Shown piece by piece: positions 33,929 to 43,700 of a stretch of 64,000 nt of DNA; within the stretch, counting starts at the first letter, position 1, and each line of letters begins with the position of its first letter. The position numbers and the translations under genes are program-made. This stretch comes from CADEFX01 sp963806735. Lineage in GTDB: Bacteria > Pseudomonadota > Alphaproteobacteria > Rhizobiales > Hyphomicrobiaceae. The stretch lies in contig CAWEBE010000010.1 of the NCBI GenBank assembly GCA_963806735.1, forward strand, positions 1-64,000. Direction: 5' to 3'. The notes beneath the pieces are model-generated. The model did not search any database. It saw only the letters and a list, made by a program, of their open reading frames with translations, and was not told where the DNA came from.

Positions 33929-34534
33929 TCAGTGGGCCGAAAGCCGCCCGCCGGGAATTCCGTCCGGCCTGAGCTCTGCCGCCATGCAGCCCTTGGAGCC
34001 CATGCCCCAGCGAACCTGCACGATCTGGCCTGGCCGAAGCTCGGTGAAGCCGAAGCGCCGCAGCGTCTCCATATGCACGAAGATGTCGGGAGTGCCTTCG
34101 CCACGTGTCAAGAACCCGAAACCCCGCACCCTGTTGAACCACTTCACCATAGCCCGTTCCCAGTCGCTCTCGGGCGTCACGATGACGTGTGTACGTTGCG
34201 GAAGCTGCGAGGGATGGATCGCAGTGCTTTCATCCATGCTCAAGATGCGAAAGGCTTGCATGCCCTTCTCGCGCTTGAGCACCTCGCAGTGGATCCGAGC
34301 ACCTTCGTAGGCGGTCTGGTAGCCGCCGGCTCTTAGGCATGTGACGTGCAGGAGCACATCATGTAGCCCGTTATCAGGTATAATAAAACCATAGCCTTTC
34401 GATGCGTCGAACCACTTGATAGTGCCTGCGATCTCAAAGACCTCTAGATCACCCCCATCTTTCTGAGATATTAGGTCTTCATTCGGCTGAAGAGTGCTCA
34501 AATGACTAACAGCCGGCTTCGGAGAGTCCCCCAT
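33929..34534 (-). CDS. double cold-shock-domain protein
   Basis: 201 residues with two CSDs. The first (about 33-100) reads AGTIKWFDASKGYGFIIPDN and DVLLHVTCLRAGG; the second (about 128-195) reads AMVKWFNRVRGFGFLTRGEG and DIFVHMETLRRFG. RNP1/RNP2-like aromatic residues are kept in both. Such tandem-CSD proteins of Rhizobiales bind single-stranded RNA/DNA. It is followed directly by the DUF192 gene. Confidence 0.92.
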   Translation of the reverse strand: MGDSPKPAVSHLSTLQPNEDLISQKDGGDLEVFEIAGTIKWFDASKGYGFIIPDNGLHDVLLHVTCLRAGGYQTAYEGARIHCEVLKREKGMQAFRILSMDESTAIHPSQLPQRTHVIVTPESDWERAMVKWFNRVRGFGFLTRGEGTPDIFVHMETLRRFGFTELRPGQIVQVRWGMGSKGCMAAELRPDGIPGGRLSAH

Positions 34535-34926
34535 AAGCTACCCCGCTCTACTGAGTTTACCTTGCATCATCTAAGGCATTACTTGCAAGCGATTTGCCCT
34601 CTCGCTCGAAGCGACGCATCGATGACATAGCTAATAAGCCACCATTAACCAGTTTGGTCTAGTCCTTTCTTGAAGCGTTCAACGTCGATTTTTGCCGAGC
34701 TTGCAAGGCTCCGGAAACTCATACTTTTGTTGGATGGGCTGAATTGAGTCCTGACGCCGTAGGCGGTCAAACAATCCTCAAGTGAGGCAAAGAGGCCACG
34801 CGCTCCTGCGATGCGGTCGTATCACCGCGATTCGGGTACGGCTTGCGTGTCCGTCCTTGCCAGTATGCACGACCGCGCCATAATCCCGACGGCTCGATGC
34901 CAGCCCCAACGCCAGCGAGGAAGCTC
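34535..34926. other. intergenic region upstream of csp and gloA
   Basis: This 392-bp gap between divergent genes should hold both promoters and any long 5' leader of the cold-shock gene. No ORF with coding character and no strong hairpin was found. An AT-richer patch lies around 34620-34680. Confidence 0.4.
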
Positions 34927-35367
34927 ATGCGATATCTGCACACGATGGTGCGCATCACCGACATCGATAAGAGTCTGGATTTCTACTGCAACAAGCTCGG
35001 CATGAAGGAAGTTCGGCGGGTCACGAACGAGGCTGGGCGCTACACCTTGATCTTTCTTGCCGGCGCTGACGACGAGACACGCGGCAAGGCGGAGAAGGCT
35101 CCGCTGCTCGAGCTCACATACAACTGGGATTCCGAGGCCTATGGCGGCGGCCGCAACTTCGGGCACCTGGCCTACGAGGTCGACGACATCTACGCGCTCT
35201 GCGATCGCCTCATGAAGGCTGGCGTCATCGTCAACCGGCCGCCGCGCGATGGCCGCATGGCCTTCGTGCGCTCGCCCGACAATATTTCGTTTGAGCTGCT
35301 GCAAAAAGGCGAGTCCAAGCCCAAGCAAGAGCCCTGGGCGTCAATGCCCAACACCGGCGTCTGGTAG
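34927..35367 (+). CDS. gloA: lactoylglutathione lyase (glyoxalase I), VOC family
   Basis: 146 residues from MRYLHTMVRITDIDKSLDFY; GAGGAAG precedes the ATG. Two VOC modules: metal ligands His5, a Glu in PLLELTYNWD, His in FGHLAYEVDD and Glu in NISFELLQKG. It converts the hemithioacetal of methylglyoxal and glutathione to S-lactoylglutathione. Length is as in E. coli GloA plus a short tail. Stands alone, converging on the patatin gene. Confidence 0.88.
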   Translation: MRYLHTMVRITDIDKSLDFYCNKLGMKEVRRVTNEAGRYTLIFLAGADDETRGKAEKAPLLELTYNWDSEAYGGGRNFGHLAYEVDDIYALCDRLMKAGVIVNRPPRDGRMAFVRSPDNISFELLQKGESKPKQEPWASMPNTGVW

Positions 35368-35387
35368 GGGACGCGTCAGCTGCCACG

Positions 35388-36485
35388 TCAAAGAAAGGTC
35401 GCCACGATGTCGATCGAGGACGCGTGTCCGACCTTGTCGACGTTGGCCTCGAGCCAGGCGCTGGCGGCGCCCCGGCCACGATCGCGCAGGTGACAAAGAA
35501 AGTCCCAGTCAGGATTGAGCTTGGAGGCAGCCCCATAGTTGGCCATTTCCACATCATCGCGGATGGAGTGGATCAACATGCGGGCATAGCGGTTGCCATC
35601 CAGTGAGCCTTCGTTGAGCAGCCGAGTGACGAAGGCGATGGCGCGCATCTCGCGCATGAGCGAGGAATTGAAGCTGATTTCGTTCATGCGGTCGAAAATT
35701 TCTGGCGCAGTCTTGGGGACTTCGGGCCGTGTCAGCGGATTGATGTGAACGATGATGATGTCCCGCGAGGCACCGCGATAGATCAATGGGAAGATGGGAG
35801 GGTTGCCCATGAAGCCGCCATCCCAGTAGGCCTCGCCATCGATCTCCACGGCCTTGAATATGTAGGGGAGGCAGGCGGAAGCCAGGACCACGTCGACCGA
35901 CAGCTCGTTGTTCTCGAACACTCGGATCTTGCCTGAGCGCACGTTCGTTGCGCTGATGAAGAGACGCGTCGCGTGCGGACAATCTCGCAAGTGTTCGAAG
36001 TCGATGATGCGCAGAAGCAGATCCTTGAGAGGATTGAAGTCAAAAGGATTGAGCACGTAGGGCGAGAGCAGGTGTGTCAGAGCCTGGAAGTACAGATAGC
36101 TCGGCGATAAATCGCCGTTGCCGTTATTGCGGGATAGCCAGCCGTCGAACGGCGAGGTCCGCAGTGGGCTCCACATTGCACCGGCGCGGCTCACCTCCCG
36201 CCACAGCTCGTCGAGCTTGGCGCGCGCGCCGTCTGCGCCGCCGAGCGAGGCGCCATACGCCATGGCTACGGCATTAACCGTACCGGCGCTCGTGGCGCTG
36301 ACGGCATCGAGGGCGAGCCGGTCGTCTTCCAGCAGCCGATCCAGCACACCCCAGGCGAACGCACCGTGCGCGCCGCCGCCCTGAAGCGCAAGGTTGACGG
36401 GCCGACGGTTGCCGCGTGCCGCAAGTTGCTCTGGTGTGCACGCCCCGACTTTGACTGCCCCGTCCGACGTCATCGATCTGTCCAA
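35388..36485 (-). CDS. patatin-like phospholipase
   Basis: 365 residues. Patatin fold: oxyanion loop LALQGGGAHGAFAWG (about 33-46), nucleophile Ser66 in SATSAGTVNA and catalytic Asp222 in YWDGGFMGNPP. The nucleophile elbow has Ala where the usual GxSxG has its first Gly (ATSAG), a conservative change. Probably a cytoplasmic serine lipid hydrolase. Start at MDRSMTSDG; Met5 is possible. Family members often accompany polyhydroxybutyrate or lipid genes, none of which are adjacent here. Confidence 0.88.
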   Translation of the reverse strand: MDRSMTSDGAVKVGACTPEQLAARGNRRPVNLALQGGGAHGAFAWGVLDRLLEDDRLALDAVSATSAGTVNAVAMAYGASLGGADGARAKLDELWREVSRAGAMWSPLRTSPFDGWLSRNNGNGDLSPSYLYFQALTHLLSPYVLNPFDFNPLKDLLLRIIDFEHLRDCPHATRLFISATNVRSGKIRVFENNELSVDVVLASACLPYIFKAVEIDGEAYWDGGFMGNPPIFPLIYRGASRDIIIVHINPLTRPEVPKTAPEIFDRMNEISFNSSLMREMRAIAFVTRLLNEGSLDGNRYARMLIHSIRDDVEMANYGAASKLNPDWDFLCHLRDRGRGAASAWLEANVDKVGHASSIDIVATFL

Positions 36486-36764
36486 CTCGCTACCACCTTG
36501 TGCACCATATTGCTGCGCCGCCTCGTGCGGACTACGGCCAGGGTCAAAGTGTGCCGTGGCGCGGCTGCGGACAAGACCGTCTCGCGGTTAGGTGATCTCG
36601 TTTACCGGAGCCCAGCCGCTTGAGGTTATTGCTGAAAGCATTCGACAAAGTCTCCCTATCACCAACGTCGCACTACTTGACCCTCGAGGGGGACGGGGTA
36701 TGTAAGACGGACGCCGAGCCTCAAAGGGCAGCTGCCGGCGCTCAATCGGACGGGGAACCCTGCC

Positions 36765-37934
36765 ATGGCCATCATCAATCGCCTCGCTGGCATGAAGGAT
36801 GAGATCGCCGCCTGGCGCAAGGACCTGCACGAGCATCCTGAGCTGATGTACGACGTGCATCGGACGGCAGGCATCGTTGGGGACAAGCTCAGGGCGTTCG
36901 GCTGCGACGAGGTCGTGCCGGGCATCGGCCGCACCGGCGTGGTCGGCGTAATCCAGGGGCGGAAACAGGCATCGGGTCGTGTCATCGGCCTGCGCGCCGA
37001 TATGGATGCGCTGCCGATCCAGGAGATCACCGGCCTTCCATATGCCTCCAAGACAGCCGGCAAGATGCATGCCTGCGGTCACGACGGGCACACGGCCATG
37101 CTGCTCGGAGCTGCCAAGTATTTGTGCGAGACGCGCAACTTCGACGGTGTCGCGGTGGTCATCTTTCAGCCGGCCGAGGAAGGTGGGGCCGGTGGCAAAG
37201 CCATGGTCGACGACGGCATGATGGATCGCTGGGGCGTGCAGGAGGTCTACGGCATGCACAACCAGCCGGGCATTCCGGTCAACACGTTTGCCATACGGCC
37301 AGGACCGATGCTGGCGGCCTCGGACCGCTTCGACGTGTTCATCGAGGGATGCGGGGCGCATGCCGCCAAGCCGCACCTCGGCAATGATCCCGTGACTGTC
37401 GGCTGCCAATTGCATCAGGCGCTGCAGTCGATCGTGGCGCGCAACGTCAATCCGATCGACTCGGCGGTTCTTTCACTGACGATGTTCCATGCCGGCGATG
37501 CTATGAACGTCATCCCGCAGACGGCGAAGCTGTGCGGCACAGTGCGCACGCTCAAGGCCCATGTCCGTGATCTGGTGGAGCGGCGCATGCACGAGATCTG
37601 CGAGGGTCTTGCCCGCATGCACAATGTCAAGGTCGAGCTGACCTATGCCCGCGGCTATCCCGTCATGGTCAATCACGACGCGCAAACCGACTTTGCTGGC
37701 AAGGTGGCCAAGCAGGTTGTCGGTGACGCCAACGTCGACACCAACACGCCGCCGGTTCTTGGTGGTGAGGATTTTGCCTACATGCTGGAGGCGCGGCCCG
37801 GTGCTTTCATCTTCATCGGCAACGGCAATACAGCCGGCGTGCACCATCCGGCCTACGACTTCAACGACGACGCCATTCCAGCCGGCTGCTCATATTGGGC
37901 CCGCCTTGTCGAGACGGCGATGCCGGTCGGCTGA
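36765..37934 (+). CDS. M20 family amidohydrolase (hippurate hydrolase type)
   Basis: 389 residues from MAIINRLAGMKDEIAAWRKD. Metal-binding motifs: RADMDALPIQE (about 77-87), HACGHDGHTAMLLGAA (about 103-118), FQPAEEGGAGG with the catalytic Glu (about 137-147), YGMHNQPG and a final His in AGVHHPAYDFND. The family removes acyl groups from N-acyl amino acids (hippurate, indole-acetyl conjugates and similar). Cytoplasmic. Converges on metC 17 bp downstream. Confidence 0.92.
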   Translation: MAIINRLAGMKDEIAAWRKDLHEHPELMYDVHRTAGIVGDKLRAFGCDEVVPGIGRTGVVGVIQGRKQASGRVIGLRADMDALPIQEITGLPYASKTAGKMHACGHDGHTAMLLGAAKYLCETRNFDGVAVVIFQPAEEGGAGGKAMVDDGMMDRWGVQEVYGMHNQPGIPVNTFAIRPGPMLAASDRFDVFIEGCGAHAAKPHLGNDPVTVGCQLHQALQSIVARNVNPIDSAVLSLTMFHAGDAMNVIPQTAKLCGTVRTLKAHVRDLVERRMHEICEGLARMHNVKVELTYARGYPVMVNHDAQTDFAGKVAKQVVGDANVDTNTPPVLGGEDFAYMLEARPGAFIFIGNGNTAGVHHPAYDFNDDAIPAGCSYWARLVETAMPVG

Positions 37935-37951
37935 GGTCAAATTCGTTGGAC

Positions 37952-39139
37952 TCAGGCTGCAGCGCGCAGTCGCGCAAAGCCCGCGTCTAGGTCGGTCTTG
38001 AGGTCGTTGACATCCTCTAGCCCGATGTGGATGCGCACTGTTGGTCCTTCGGGCTCCCATTGTGTTGCCGTACGGTAGGGTGCCGCATTGAAGGGCAACA
38101 CCAGACTTTCAAAGCCACCCCACGATGCGCCCATGCCAAACAGCTCCAGCCCATCGAGCATAGCTGCGACAGCGTTCTTCGGTGCTGGCTTCAGGACCAA
38201 CGAGAACAAACCAGATGCGCCGAGGAAGTCACGCTTCCAAAGGGCGTGGCCCGGGTGATTTTCCAAAGCCGGATGCAAGACACGCGACACCTCGGGCCGT
38301 TGCTCGAGCCAGCGCGCCATCTCGAGTCCGGACCGCCAGTGGCGCTCCAGGCGAACCTCGAGCGTTCTGACCCCCCGCAGGCCGAGAAACACCTCCTCGG
38401 TGCCGGCGAAGGTGCCCATGTTCAGTCCTTCGCTAACCAATCTCGGTGCAGCGCGATCGTTGGCCGTGATGGTGCCCAGCATCGCATCGGCGTGTCCCAC
38501 GATATACTTCGTGGCGGCGTGGATCGAGACGTCGACGCCGTGCTCGAGCGGCTTGAAATAGAGCGGCGTCGCCCAGGAATTGTCCATCAGCACCCAAGCA
38601 CCTTTGTCATGGGCCACTGCAGAGAGAGACGGCGCGTCGATCATCTCGAAGGTTTGTGAGCCGGGACTCTCGAAATAGACGATCGTGGTATTCGGCCGCA
38701 TGAGGTCTGCGATGCCCTTGCCAAGGGACGGGTCGAAATAGGTCGTCTCGATCCCCAGGCGCTTGAGAACGGTATCGCACAATCTGCGGGTCGGCCCATA
38801 AACGGTGTCACAGACCAGAATGTGATCGCCGGCGTTGGCAAAAGACAGCATGGCGGTCGTGATAGCTGCCAGCCCATTCGCCGCCAGTAGCGTGCGCGCC
38901 CCGCCCTCGAGGCGCGTGATGACCTGCTCCAGCGCTTCGGTCGATGGCGTGCCCCGCCGGCCGTAGGTATATCTCTGCTCGCGCTTCTCGAAGCTTTCCA
39001 GAGATTTGAAGAGCACCGTCGAGCCGCGGTAGACGGGCGGGTTCACGAAGCCGTGATGGGCGAACGGGTCACGCCCGGTGTGGACGATGTCCGTCGAGGT
39101 GCCGCGTTTGCGCTTCGACCGATCGTCGGACTGTCCCAT
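37952..39139 (-). CDS. metC: cystathionine beta-lyase
   Basis: 395 residues, PLP-dependent Cys/Met metabolism family. Motifs: YTYGRRGTPSTEALEQVITR (about 57-76), GLAAITTAMLSF, VLMDNSWATPLYFKPLEHG and the PLP lysine in SIHAATKYIVGHADAMLGTI (about 204-223). The YTYGRRGTP and NSWATP sequences fit beta-lyases rather than gamma-synthases. It splits cystathionine to homocysteine, pyruvate and ammonia. Complete. Confidence 0.9.
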   Translation of the reverse strand: MGQSDDRSKRKRGTSTDIVHTGRDPFAHHGFVNPPVYRGSTVLFKSLESFEKREQRYTYGRRGTPSTEALEQVITRLEGGARTLLAANGLAAITTAMLSFANAGDHILVCDTVYGPTRRLCDTVLKRLGIETTYFDPSLGKGIADLMRPNTTIVYFESPGSQTFEMIDAPSLSAVAHDKGAWVLMDNSWATPLYFKPLEHGVDVSIHAATKYIVGHADAMLGTITANDRAAPRLVSEGLNMGTFAGTEEVFLGLRGVRTLEVRLERHWRSGLEMARWLEQRPEVSRVLHPALENHPGHALWKRDFLGASGLFSLVLKPAPKNAVAAMLDGLELFGMGASWGGFESLVLPFNAAPYRTATQWEPEGPTVRIHIGLEDVNDLKTDLDAGFARLRAAA

Positions 39140-39250
39140 GCAACAATCTCCTCACGCGAGCCAAACGTGCCCTCGTGAAGCAAACCGCCGCGAAGGTCAA
39201 GGGCGCTTGGTCTTGGGCGAAGTGTGCTCGCGACCGTCATGGCCAGCAGC

Positions 39251-40213
39251 TCACTGCATGACGACTTCGACCTGGGTGGTTTCGCCGGCCCGCACGGTGA
39301 AGTCGCGGCGGAAGCTGCGGCCACTGTGCTTGGCGGTCACCACGTAGGTGCCCGGCGCCAGAATGTGCGTGGGGAGCGCGCCTACGCTCTCCTTGACGGG
39401 CTCGCCCTGCGCGTTGAAGACGCCCCATTGCGCGTCGGCCTGCGCCTCGCCGCCCGCACGTGTGACCAGCTTGAAGGTCACCCGAGCACCGGTATGGCTG
39501 ACGGTCGCTTCCGTGAGCTTGCCGGCCTCGACGTTGATATCGGCTCTGACGGTCGCGTTGGCGTCGCCGTAGGTGCTGACGATGTGGTAGATGCCGGCGT
39601 TCAACCTGACGATCAGGCCAGGACGCGCGCCACTCATCACCTTTGTTCGGTTGCCTTGCTGATCGGTTTCGCCCGAGAAGATGTCGTAGCTCACTGTGCG
39701 ATCCGGGGCTGGCTCGCGGTTGCCGACGAGCGTGCTGACGCGTAGGCCTCCGACATTGAGAACAAAACGCGCCTGAGCGGGTGGGCCAGGCTCCACCGAG
39801 ATTCTGCGCGTCACATGCGCCCGCCCGAAGGCAACGTTGACGATGTACTCGCCGGGGGAAAGCTTCACCGATGGGCTAGCCTCGCGCCAGGTTCCGACGA
39901 TCTTCGGCTTGGCAGTGGGTGAGCCGGGCTGCTCCTGGAACGCGCGCCAGACAAGGCCTTGATCGATGCGCTGGCCGTCGTCCGTCAAAAAGGCAGAAAG
40001 CGTGATCTCGCCGAGGCTCGCATTGCCTTTGGCCTCCGTGGCGGAGCGCGGCACCACAGTCGTGTTGGCCGGAACGCCGGGGTTGATCGTGGCCGGCTGA
40101 CGCTCGACCTGCGTTCCGGGCCAAGCGCTGCCCGCCTGTTGGGCGATGGCTGCGGGCGTCCACGTAGTGACACAAACCATCGCCAAGGATACAGCTGTCA
40201 AAGACCTAATCAC
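39251..40213 (-). CDS. secreted repeat protein sharing modules with neighbouring VWA protein
   Basis: 320 residues; the signal peptide MIRSLTAVSLAMVCVTTWTP ends AIAQQ. It contains three beta-type repeats of about 45 residues with the pattern x-L-x-P/A-G-x-Y-x-V, then a strand, then x-V-x-A-G: VKLSPGEYIVNVAFG with RRISVEPG, VRLNAGIYHIVSTYG with ADINVEAG, and HILAPGTYVVTAKHSG with RDFTVRAG. The same unit occurs five times in the protein encoded just upstream (40353-42368), so the two probably act together in the periplasm. Function unknown. Confidence 0.75.
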   Translation of the reverse strand: MIRSLTAVSLAMVCVTTWTPAAIAQQAGSAWPGTQVERQPATINPGVPANTTVVPRSATEAKGNASLGEITLSAFLTDDGQRIDQGLVWRAFQEQPGSPTAKPKIVGTWREASPSVKLSPGEYIVNVAFGRAHVTRRISVEPGPPAQARFVLNVGGLRVSTLVGNREPAPDRTVSYDIFSGETDQQGNRTKVMSGARPGLIVRLNAGIYHIVSTYGDANATVRADINVEAGKLTEATVSHTGARVTFKLVTRAGGEAQADAQWGVFNAQGEPVKESVGALPTHILAPGTYVVTAKHSGRSFRRDFTVRAGETTQVEVVMQ

Positions 40214-40352
40214 GAATGAAGCCTCGAGGCCTGATGCCGGCGCACGGCACGAACGCCTGCACGAGACTGGGATTCGCCGCCAGCATCAAGGCGTGATGGT
40301 GGCAGAAGGTGTGGCTGGGCTGCGCATTTTCCGGCAGGTCCCTTCGAACATC

Positions 40353-42368
40353 CTATCTTGCAATCAACTCCACCACCCGGTTGTCCCCGGCCTGGATCTC
40401 GATCCGTCCGTCAACAACCCGGTCGCGATACTGCGCCCGCACGGTGTAGCGGCCAGCCCGCAGAATGCCGAGAGGTTGCGGCTCACTCGTCAACCAGACG
40501 GTCTGGCCGTCCTGGTCTTTGATTTCCCAAAACACATCGGCAGCTGGCTGCGCGCTACCCGCCTCGACGAATGTGAGTCGCACCACGCCCGCCTGATGAT
40601 CCAGCGTCAGGTCCTCGCGGACTCCCGTTCTGAGGTCGATGGTGCGTTCGGCGCGCGCATTGAGCGAGCCGAGGCGGCTTTCCACTCGGTATCTACCGGG
40701 CGCGAGGTTGAGCGTCTCGGTCTGTCGCGTGACACGTGTGACCTCGCTCTGAGGTGCGGTGTCGATACGCTCGATCTGGTAGACGATACTGTCGCTCGAA
40801 TCCGGTCTGCCGCCAGCAATGGTGGCAGCGAGTGAGAGCTGCGCGGAGCTGATCGTCAGCGTCCTGCGCTCGACCTCACCTGGACGCACAGTGAGTCGCT
40901 CGCGCGCTTCTGCCGGGCCATGTCGGGCCACCACGTAGTAGGTGCCCGCAGGCAGGCTGAAGGATGGGCGCGCGGCGGCCGACCGCATGAGTTCGCGCCG
41001 GCCCTGCGGGGCATCAGGATCGTCCTCGAAGACCTGGAACACGACGTCGGCGAGCGGGGTACCGCCGCCGGCCGTCGCCTGCAGCTCGATCTCGCCGGTC
41101 GGCAGTGTGATGCCAAGGCGCCCGCGCGTTCCAGCCACCACCATGACCTGCCGATCCGTGCGAAAGAGGCCGTGCGAGATGCTGATGACGTACGGGCCCG
41201 GCGCCAGTGCTATCTCCGATTGCACGGCATTGCTGACGAGGATTGCCTCGCCCGGCCGGCTGGTCGTGACGCCGCTTGCGCTGCTTTCGGGCCTGGATAT
41301 CGTGAGCAAAGAGCCCGTCATCGCCGTGCCACGTTGCGAGGTTGCGGCTAAGCGGATCGTGCCCGCGTTGAGCGCCAGATTTACTCTCTGTGTATTTGCC
41401 GGGTCGACTTCCACTGTCTGCCGGGCCGAGATCTGTGACAGCCGAGCTTCGACCTCATAGCGCCCGGCAGGCAGCACGAGATGTGGTGCGGCAGCCTCCT
41501 GCTGGAAGGCAGCCAGCCCGTCCGCGTCCGACATTGGTGTCACGCGCCAGCGCACTGGAATGTCGAGAGGCTCGGCGTTTGCCGTGAGAGAGGTTGTCAG
41601 ATAAAGGCCCGGTTTGGTGGGCAGCGGCACAACATTCGCGCTTGGGCGCGAGTCCCTCGATGCGAGCTTTGGCTGAGGCACCGGCGTACCCGGCACCGTG
41701 CTGCCAGCCGACAAAGCCTCACCCACGGCCGTGAGGATTTCAGCTGCCGTCTGGGCTTCAAACATCTTGCCGCCGGTCGCCCGCGCGAAACAAGCCATAC
41801 GCTGGGCATCCTCCGGCTGGAGGCCGATAGAAACCACGTGCACCACGAGGCGCGGATAAATCCTGCTGATCTCAGCAATGGCCGTGCAGGGATCGGGGGC
41901 GCAGTTGTCGATGTCATCGTGGATGAGGACGGCATTCCCAGGTTCGGTTGCGGCGCCAAGCACGCGTGCGGCATCCCCGATAGCCAGCGCGAGGGGCCCC
42001 TTTCCCTTCGGATTCAGTTTTTCAAGCGGACCGAGGATACGGGAGGGGTCCACAGGCGCAGGACGGGCCACCAGCTCGACATCGGCGCAATCTCCCGATC
42101 GCCGATGGCCGAACACCATGAGACCGACGCGCGCTTGTTTTGCCACGCGCGGCAGCGATTGCCGAAGCGCGTCGCGCGCGAGCATGAGCTTGGATTGTCT
42201 TTCGCCGGGCGGCTTGCCCCACATGGAGCCCGAACCGTCGAAGATGACCATCGTATTAGGTGGATCTGCCGCAAAGACCGGCTGAGCGAGGAAGCAGGCA
42301 CAGAAAGCAAGCGCACCGGACCATAGCGACGGGATCGCGCGGAGGCGTTGCATCAGGAGCTTCGACAT
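40353..42368 (-). CDS. secreted VWA-domain protein with five C-terminal beta repeats
   Basis: 671 residues; the signal peptide covers MSKLLMQRLRAIPSLWSGAL through QPVFA. The von Willebrand A domain (about 37-225) has a full MIDAS: DGSGSM (44-49) and later Thr/Asp positions around GPLALAIGD and IHDDIDNC. From about 290 come five repeats such as LVLPAGRYEVEARLSQ with QTVEVDPA, LAPGPYVISISHG with VMVVAG and LRAGRYTVRAQYRD with IEIQAG. VWA domains bind ligands through a metal. It lies 139 bp upstream of, and on the same strand as, a second protein built from the same repeats. Role unknown; envelope adhesion or assembly is a guess. Confidence 0.85.
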   Translation of the reverse strand: MSKLLMQRLRAIPSLWSGALAFCACFLAQPVFAADPPNTMVIFDGSGSMWGKPPGERQSKLMLARDALRQSLPRVAKQARVGLMVFGHRRSGDCADVELVARPAPVDPSRILGPLEKLNPKGKGPLALAIGDAARVLGAATEPGNAVLIHDDIDNCAPDPCTAIAEISRIYPRLVVHVVSIGLQPEDAQRMACFARATGGKMFEAQTAAEILTAVGEALSAGSTVPGTPVPQPKLASRDSRPSANVVPLPTKPGLYLTTSLTANAEPLDIPVRWRVTPMSDADGLAAFQQEAAAPHLVLPAGRYEVEARLSQISARQTVEVDPANTQRVNLALNAGTIRLAATSQRGTAMTGSLLTISRPESSASGVTTSRPGEAILVSNAVQSEIALAPGPYVISISHGLFRTDRQVMVVAGTRGRLGITLPTGEIELQATAGGGTPLADVVFQVFEDDPDAPQGRRELMRSAAARPSFSLPAGTYYVVARHGPAEARERLTVRPGEVERRTLTISSAQLSLAATIAGGRPDSSDSIVYQIERIDTAPQSEVTRVTRQTETLNLAPGRYRVESRLGSLNARAERTIDLRTGVREDLTLDHQAGVVRLTFVEAGSAQPAADVFWEIKDQDGQTVWLTSEPQPLGILRAGRYTVRAQYRDRVVDGRIEIQAGDNRVVELIAR

Positions 42369-42443
42369 GCCGCCATTGTACAGCAGTGCAATTTGCGTTA
42401 GCGAGGGTATTCAGATCTGAAATTGCAACGGCGTAAAAAAACC

Positions 42444-43019
42444 ATGCCCGCCACGGCTCTCGAGCTCTTGAGGACACGCCGCTCTGCCAAGGCCGCTTTG
42501 CTGTCAGAACCTGGCCCGTCCCCGGCCGAGCTCGATACCATTCTTGGATGCGCTGCGCGGGTGCCCGATCACAAACGGGTCGTGCCCTGGCGGTTCATTC
42601 TGTTCGAGGGCGACGCACGCCGCCGCTTCGGCGAGATGTTGGCGCGGGTGCTGGCGGAGGAGGACAAGGAGGCGCCATCCCAGATGCGGCTCGAGACCGA
42701 GCGGGGGCGGCTGCTGCGTGCGCCAACGGTGGTCTGTGTCGTCTCGCGCGTAACCCCGACGCCAGGCGCTCCCGAATGGGAGCAGGTCCTCTCGTGTGGA
42801 GCGGCGGCGTTCAATCTGTGTCTCGCCGCCAATGCGCTGGGCTACGGTACCTGTTGGATTACGGAGTGGTATTCCTACAGCTCCGGCGTGCGCGCCGCGC
42901 TCAGGCTACAAGATAACGAGCGGGTGGCGGGCTTCGTCTATATTGGGAAAAATAAAGAGGTTCAGCCGGACCGCGAGCGCCCGGTCTTGTCAGATATCGT
43001 CTCGCGCTGGCAAGCTTGA
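42444..43019 (+). CDS. nitroreductase family protein
   Basis: 191 residues from MPATALELLRTRRSAKAALL. FMN-binding nitroreductase fold: RRSAK near the N-terminus, AARVPDHKRVVPWRFILFEG (about 39-58), GAAAFNLCLAANALGYGTCW (about 122-141) and GFVYIGK. Similar to the YdjA-type group (small, NAD(P)H-dependent). It lies 27 bp before a flavin reductase-type gene, which may supply flavin or act on related substrates. Confidence 0.87.
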   Translation: MPATALELLRTRRSAKAALLSEPGPSPAELDTILGCAARVPDHKRVVPWRFILFEGDARRRFGEMLARVLAEEDKEAPSQMRLETERGRLLRAPTVVCVVSRVTPTPGAPEWEQVLSCGAAAFNLCLAANALGYGTCWITEWYSYSSGVRAALRLQDNERVAGFVYIGKNKEVQPDRERPVLSDIVSRWQA

Positions 43020-43046
43020 CGCATTTCAACCGATGGAGCGACGTCA

Positions 43047-43700
43047 GTGTTCTATGCTACCGAGGAGAACAAGCACGGCCTGAAGCATGATCCCTTCAAG
43101 GCGCTGATTACACCGCGCCCGATCGGCTGGATCTCGACCGTCAGCAAGGGCGGCATCTGCAACATAGCGCCCTACAGCTTTTTCAACGCTGTTGGCGAGC
43201 GGCCACACTATGTTGTCTTTGCCTCGGCCGGCATGAAGGACAGCCTCAAGAACATCGAGGAGACCGGCGAGTTCACCTGTTCTCTCGCCACTTGGGATCT
43301 GCGCTTCCAGATGAACACGACGTCGGCAGCCGTCCCGCATGGGGTAGACGAGTATCCGATCGCCGGGCTGACCGCCGCGCCCTGTAAGCTCGTCAAGCCG
43401 CCGCGCGTCAAGGAGAGTCCGGCTGCGTTCGAGTGCAAGCACTGGAAGACGGTCGAGCTGCCGTCCGCCGCCAACCAGAAAGCCAGCTACTCAGTGGTAT
43501 TTGGCCAGGTTGTCGGTATCCACATCGACGATACGTTCGTGAAGAACGGCATTGTCGACACTGGGGCCATGCGTCCCATCGCCCGGCTCGGCTACATGGA
43601 CTACGCGGTCGTGACGCCCGAGAGCGTCTTCACGATCAATCGTCCCGAGGTCGATGCCGAAGGCCGCATCATTCCCGAGACGGTGGCGGCGGCGGAGTAG
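43047..43700 (+). CDS. flavin reductase-like domain protein
   Basis: 217 residues from GTG (GGAG upstream). Split-barrel FMN-binding family: FKALITPRPIGWISTVSKGG (about 18-37), NIAPYSFFNAVGERPHYVVF (about 39-58), KNIEETGEFTCSLAT and VVFGQVVGIHIDD. The family reduces free flavin or binds it for a partner oxygenase. Its 3' end overlaps the end of the convergent lyase gene by 32 bp. Confidence 0.87.
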   Translation: MFYATEENKHGLKHDPFKALITPRPIGWISTVSKGGICNIAPYSFFNAVGERPHYVVFASAGMKDSLKNIEETGEFTCSLATWDLRFQMNTTSAAVPHGVDEYPIAGLTAAPCKLVKPPRVKESPAAFECKHWKTVELPSAANQKASYSVVFGQVVGIHIDDTFVKNGIVDTGAMRPIARLGYMDYAVVTPESVFTINRPEVDAEGRIIPETVAAAE

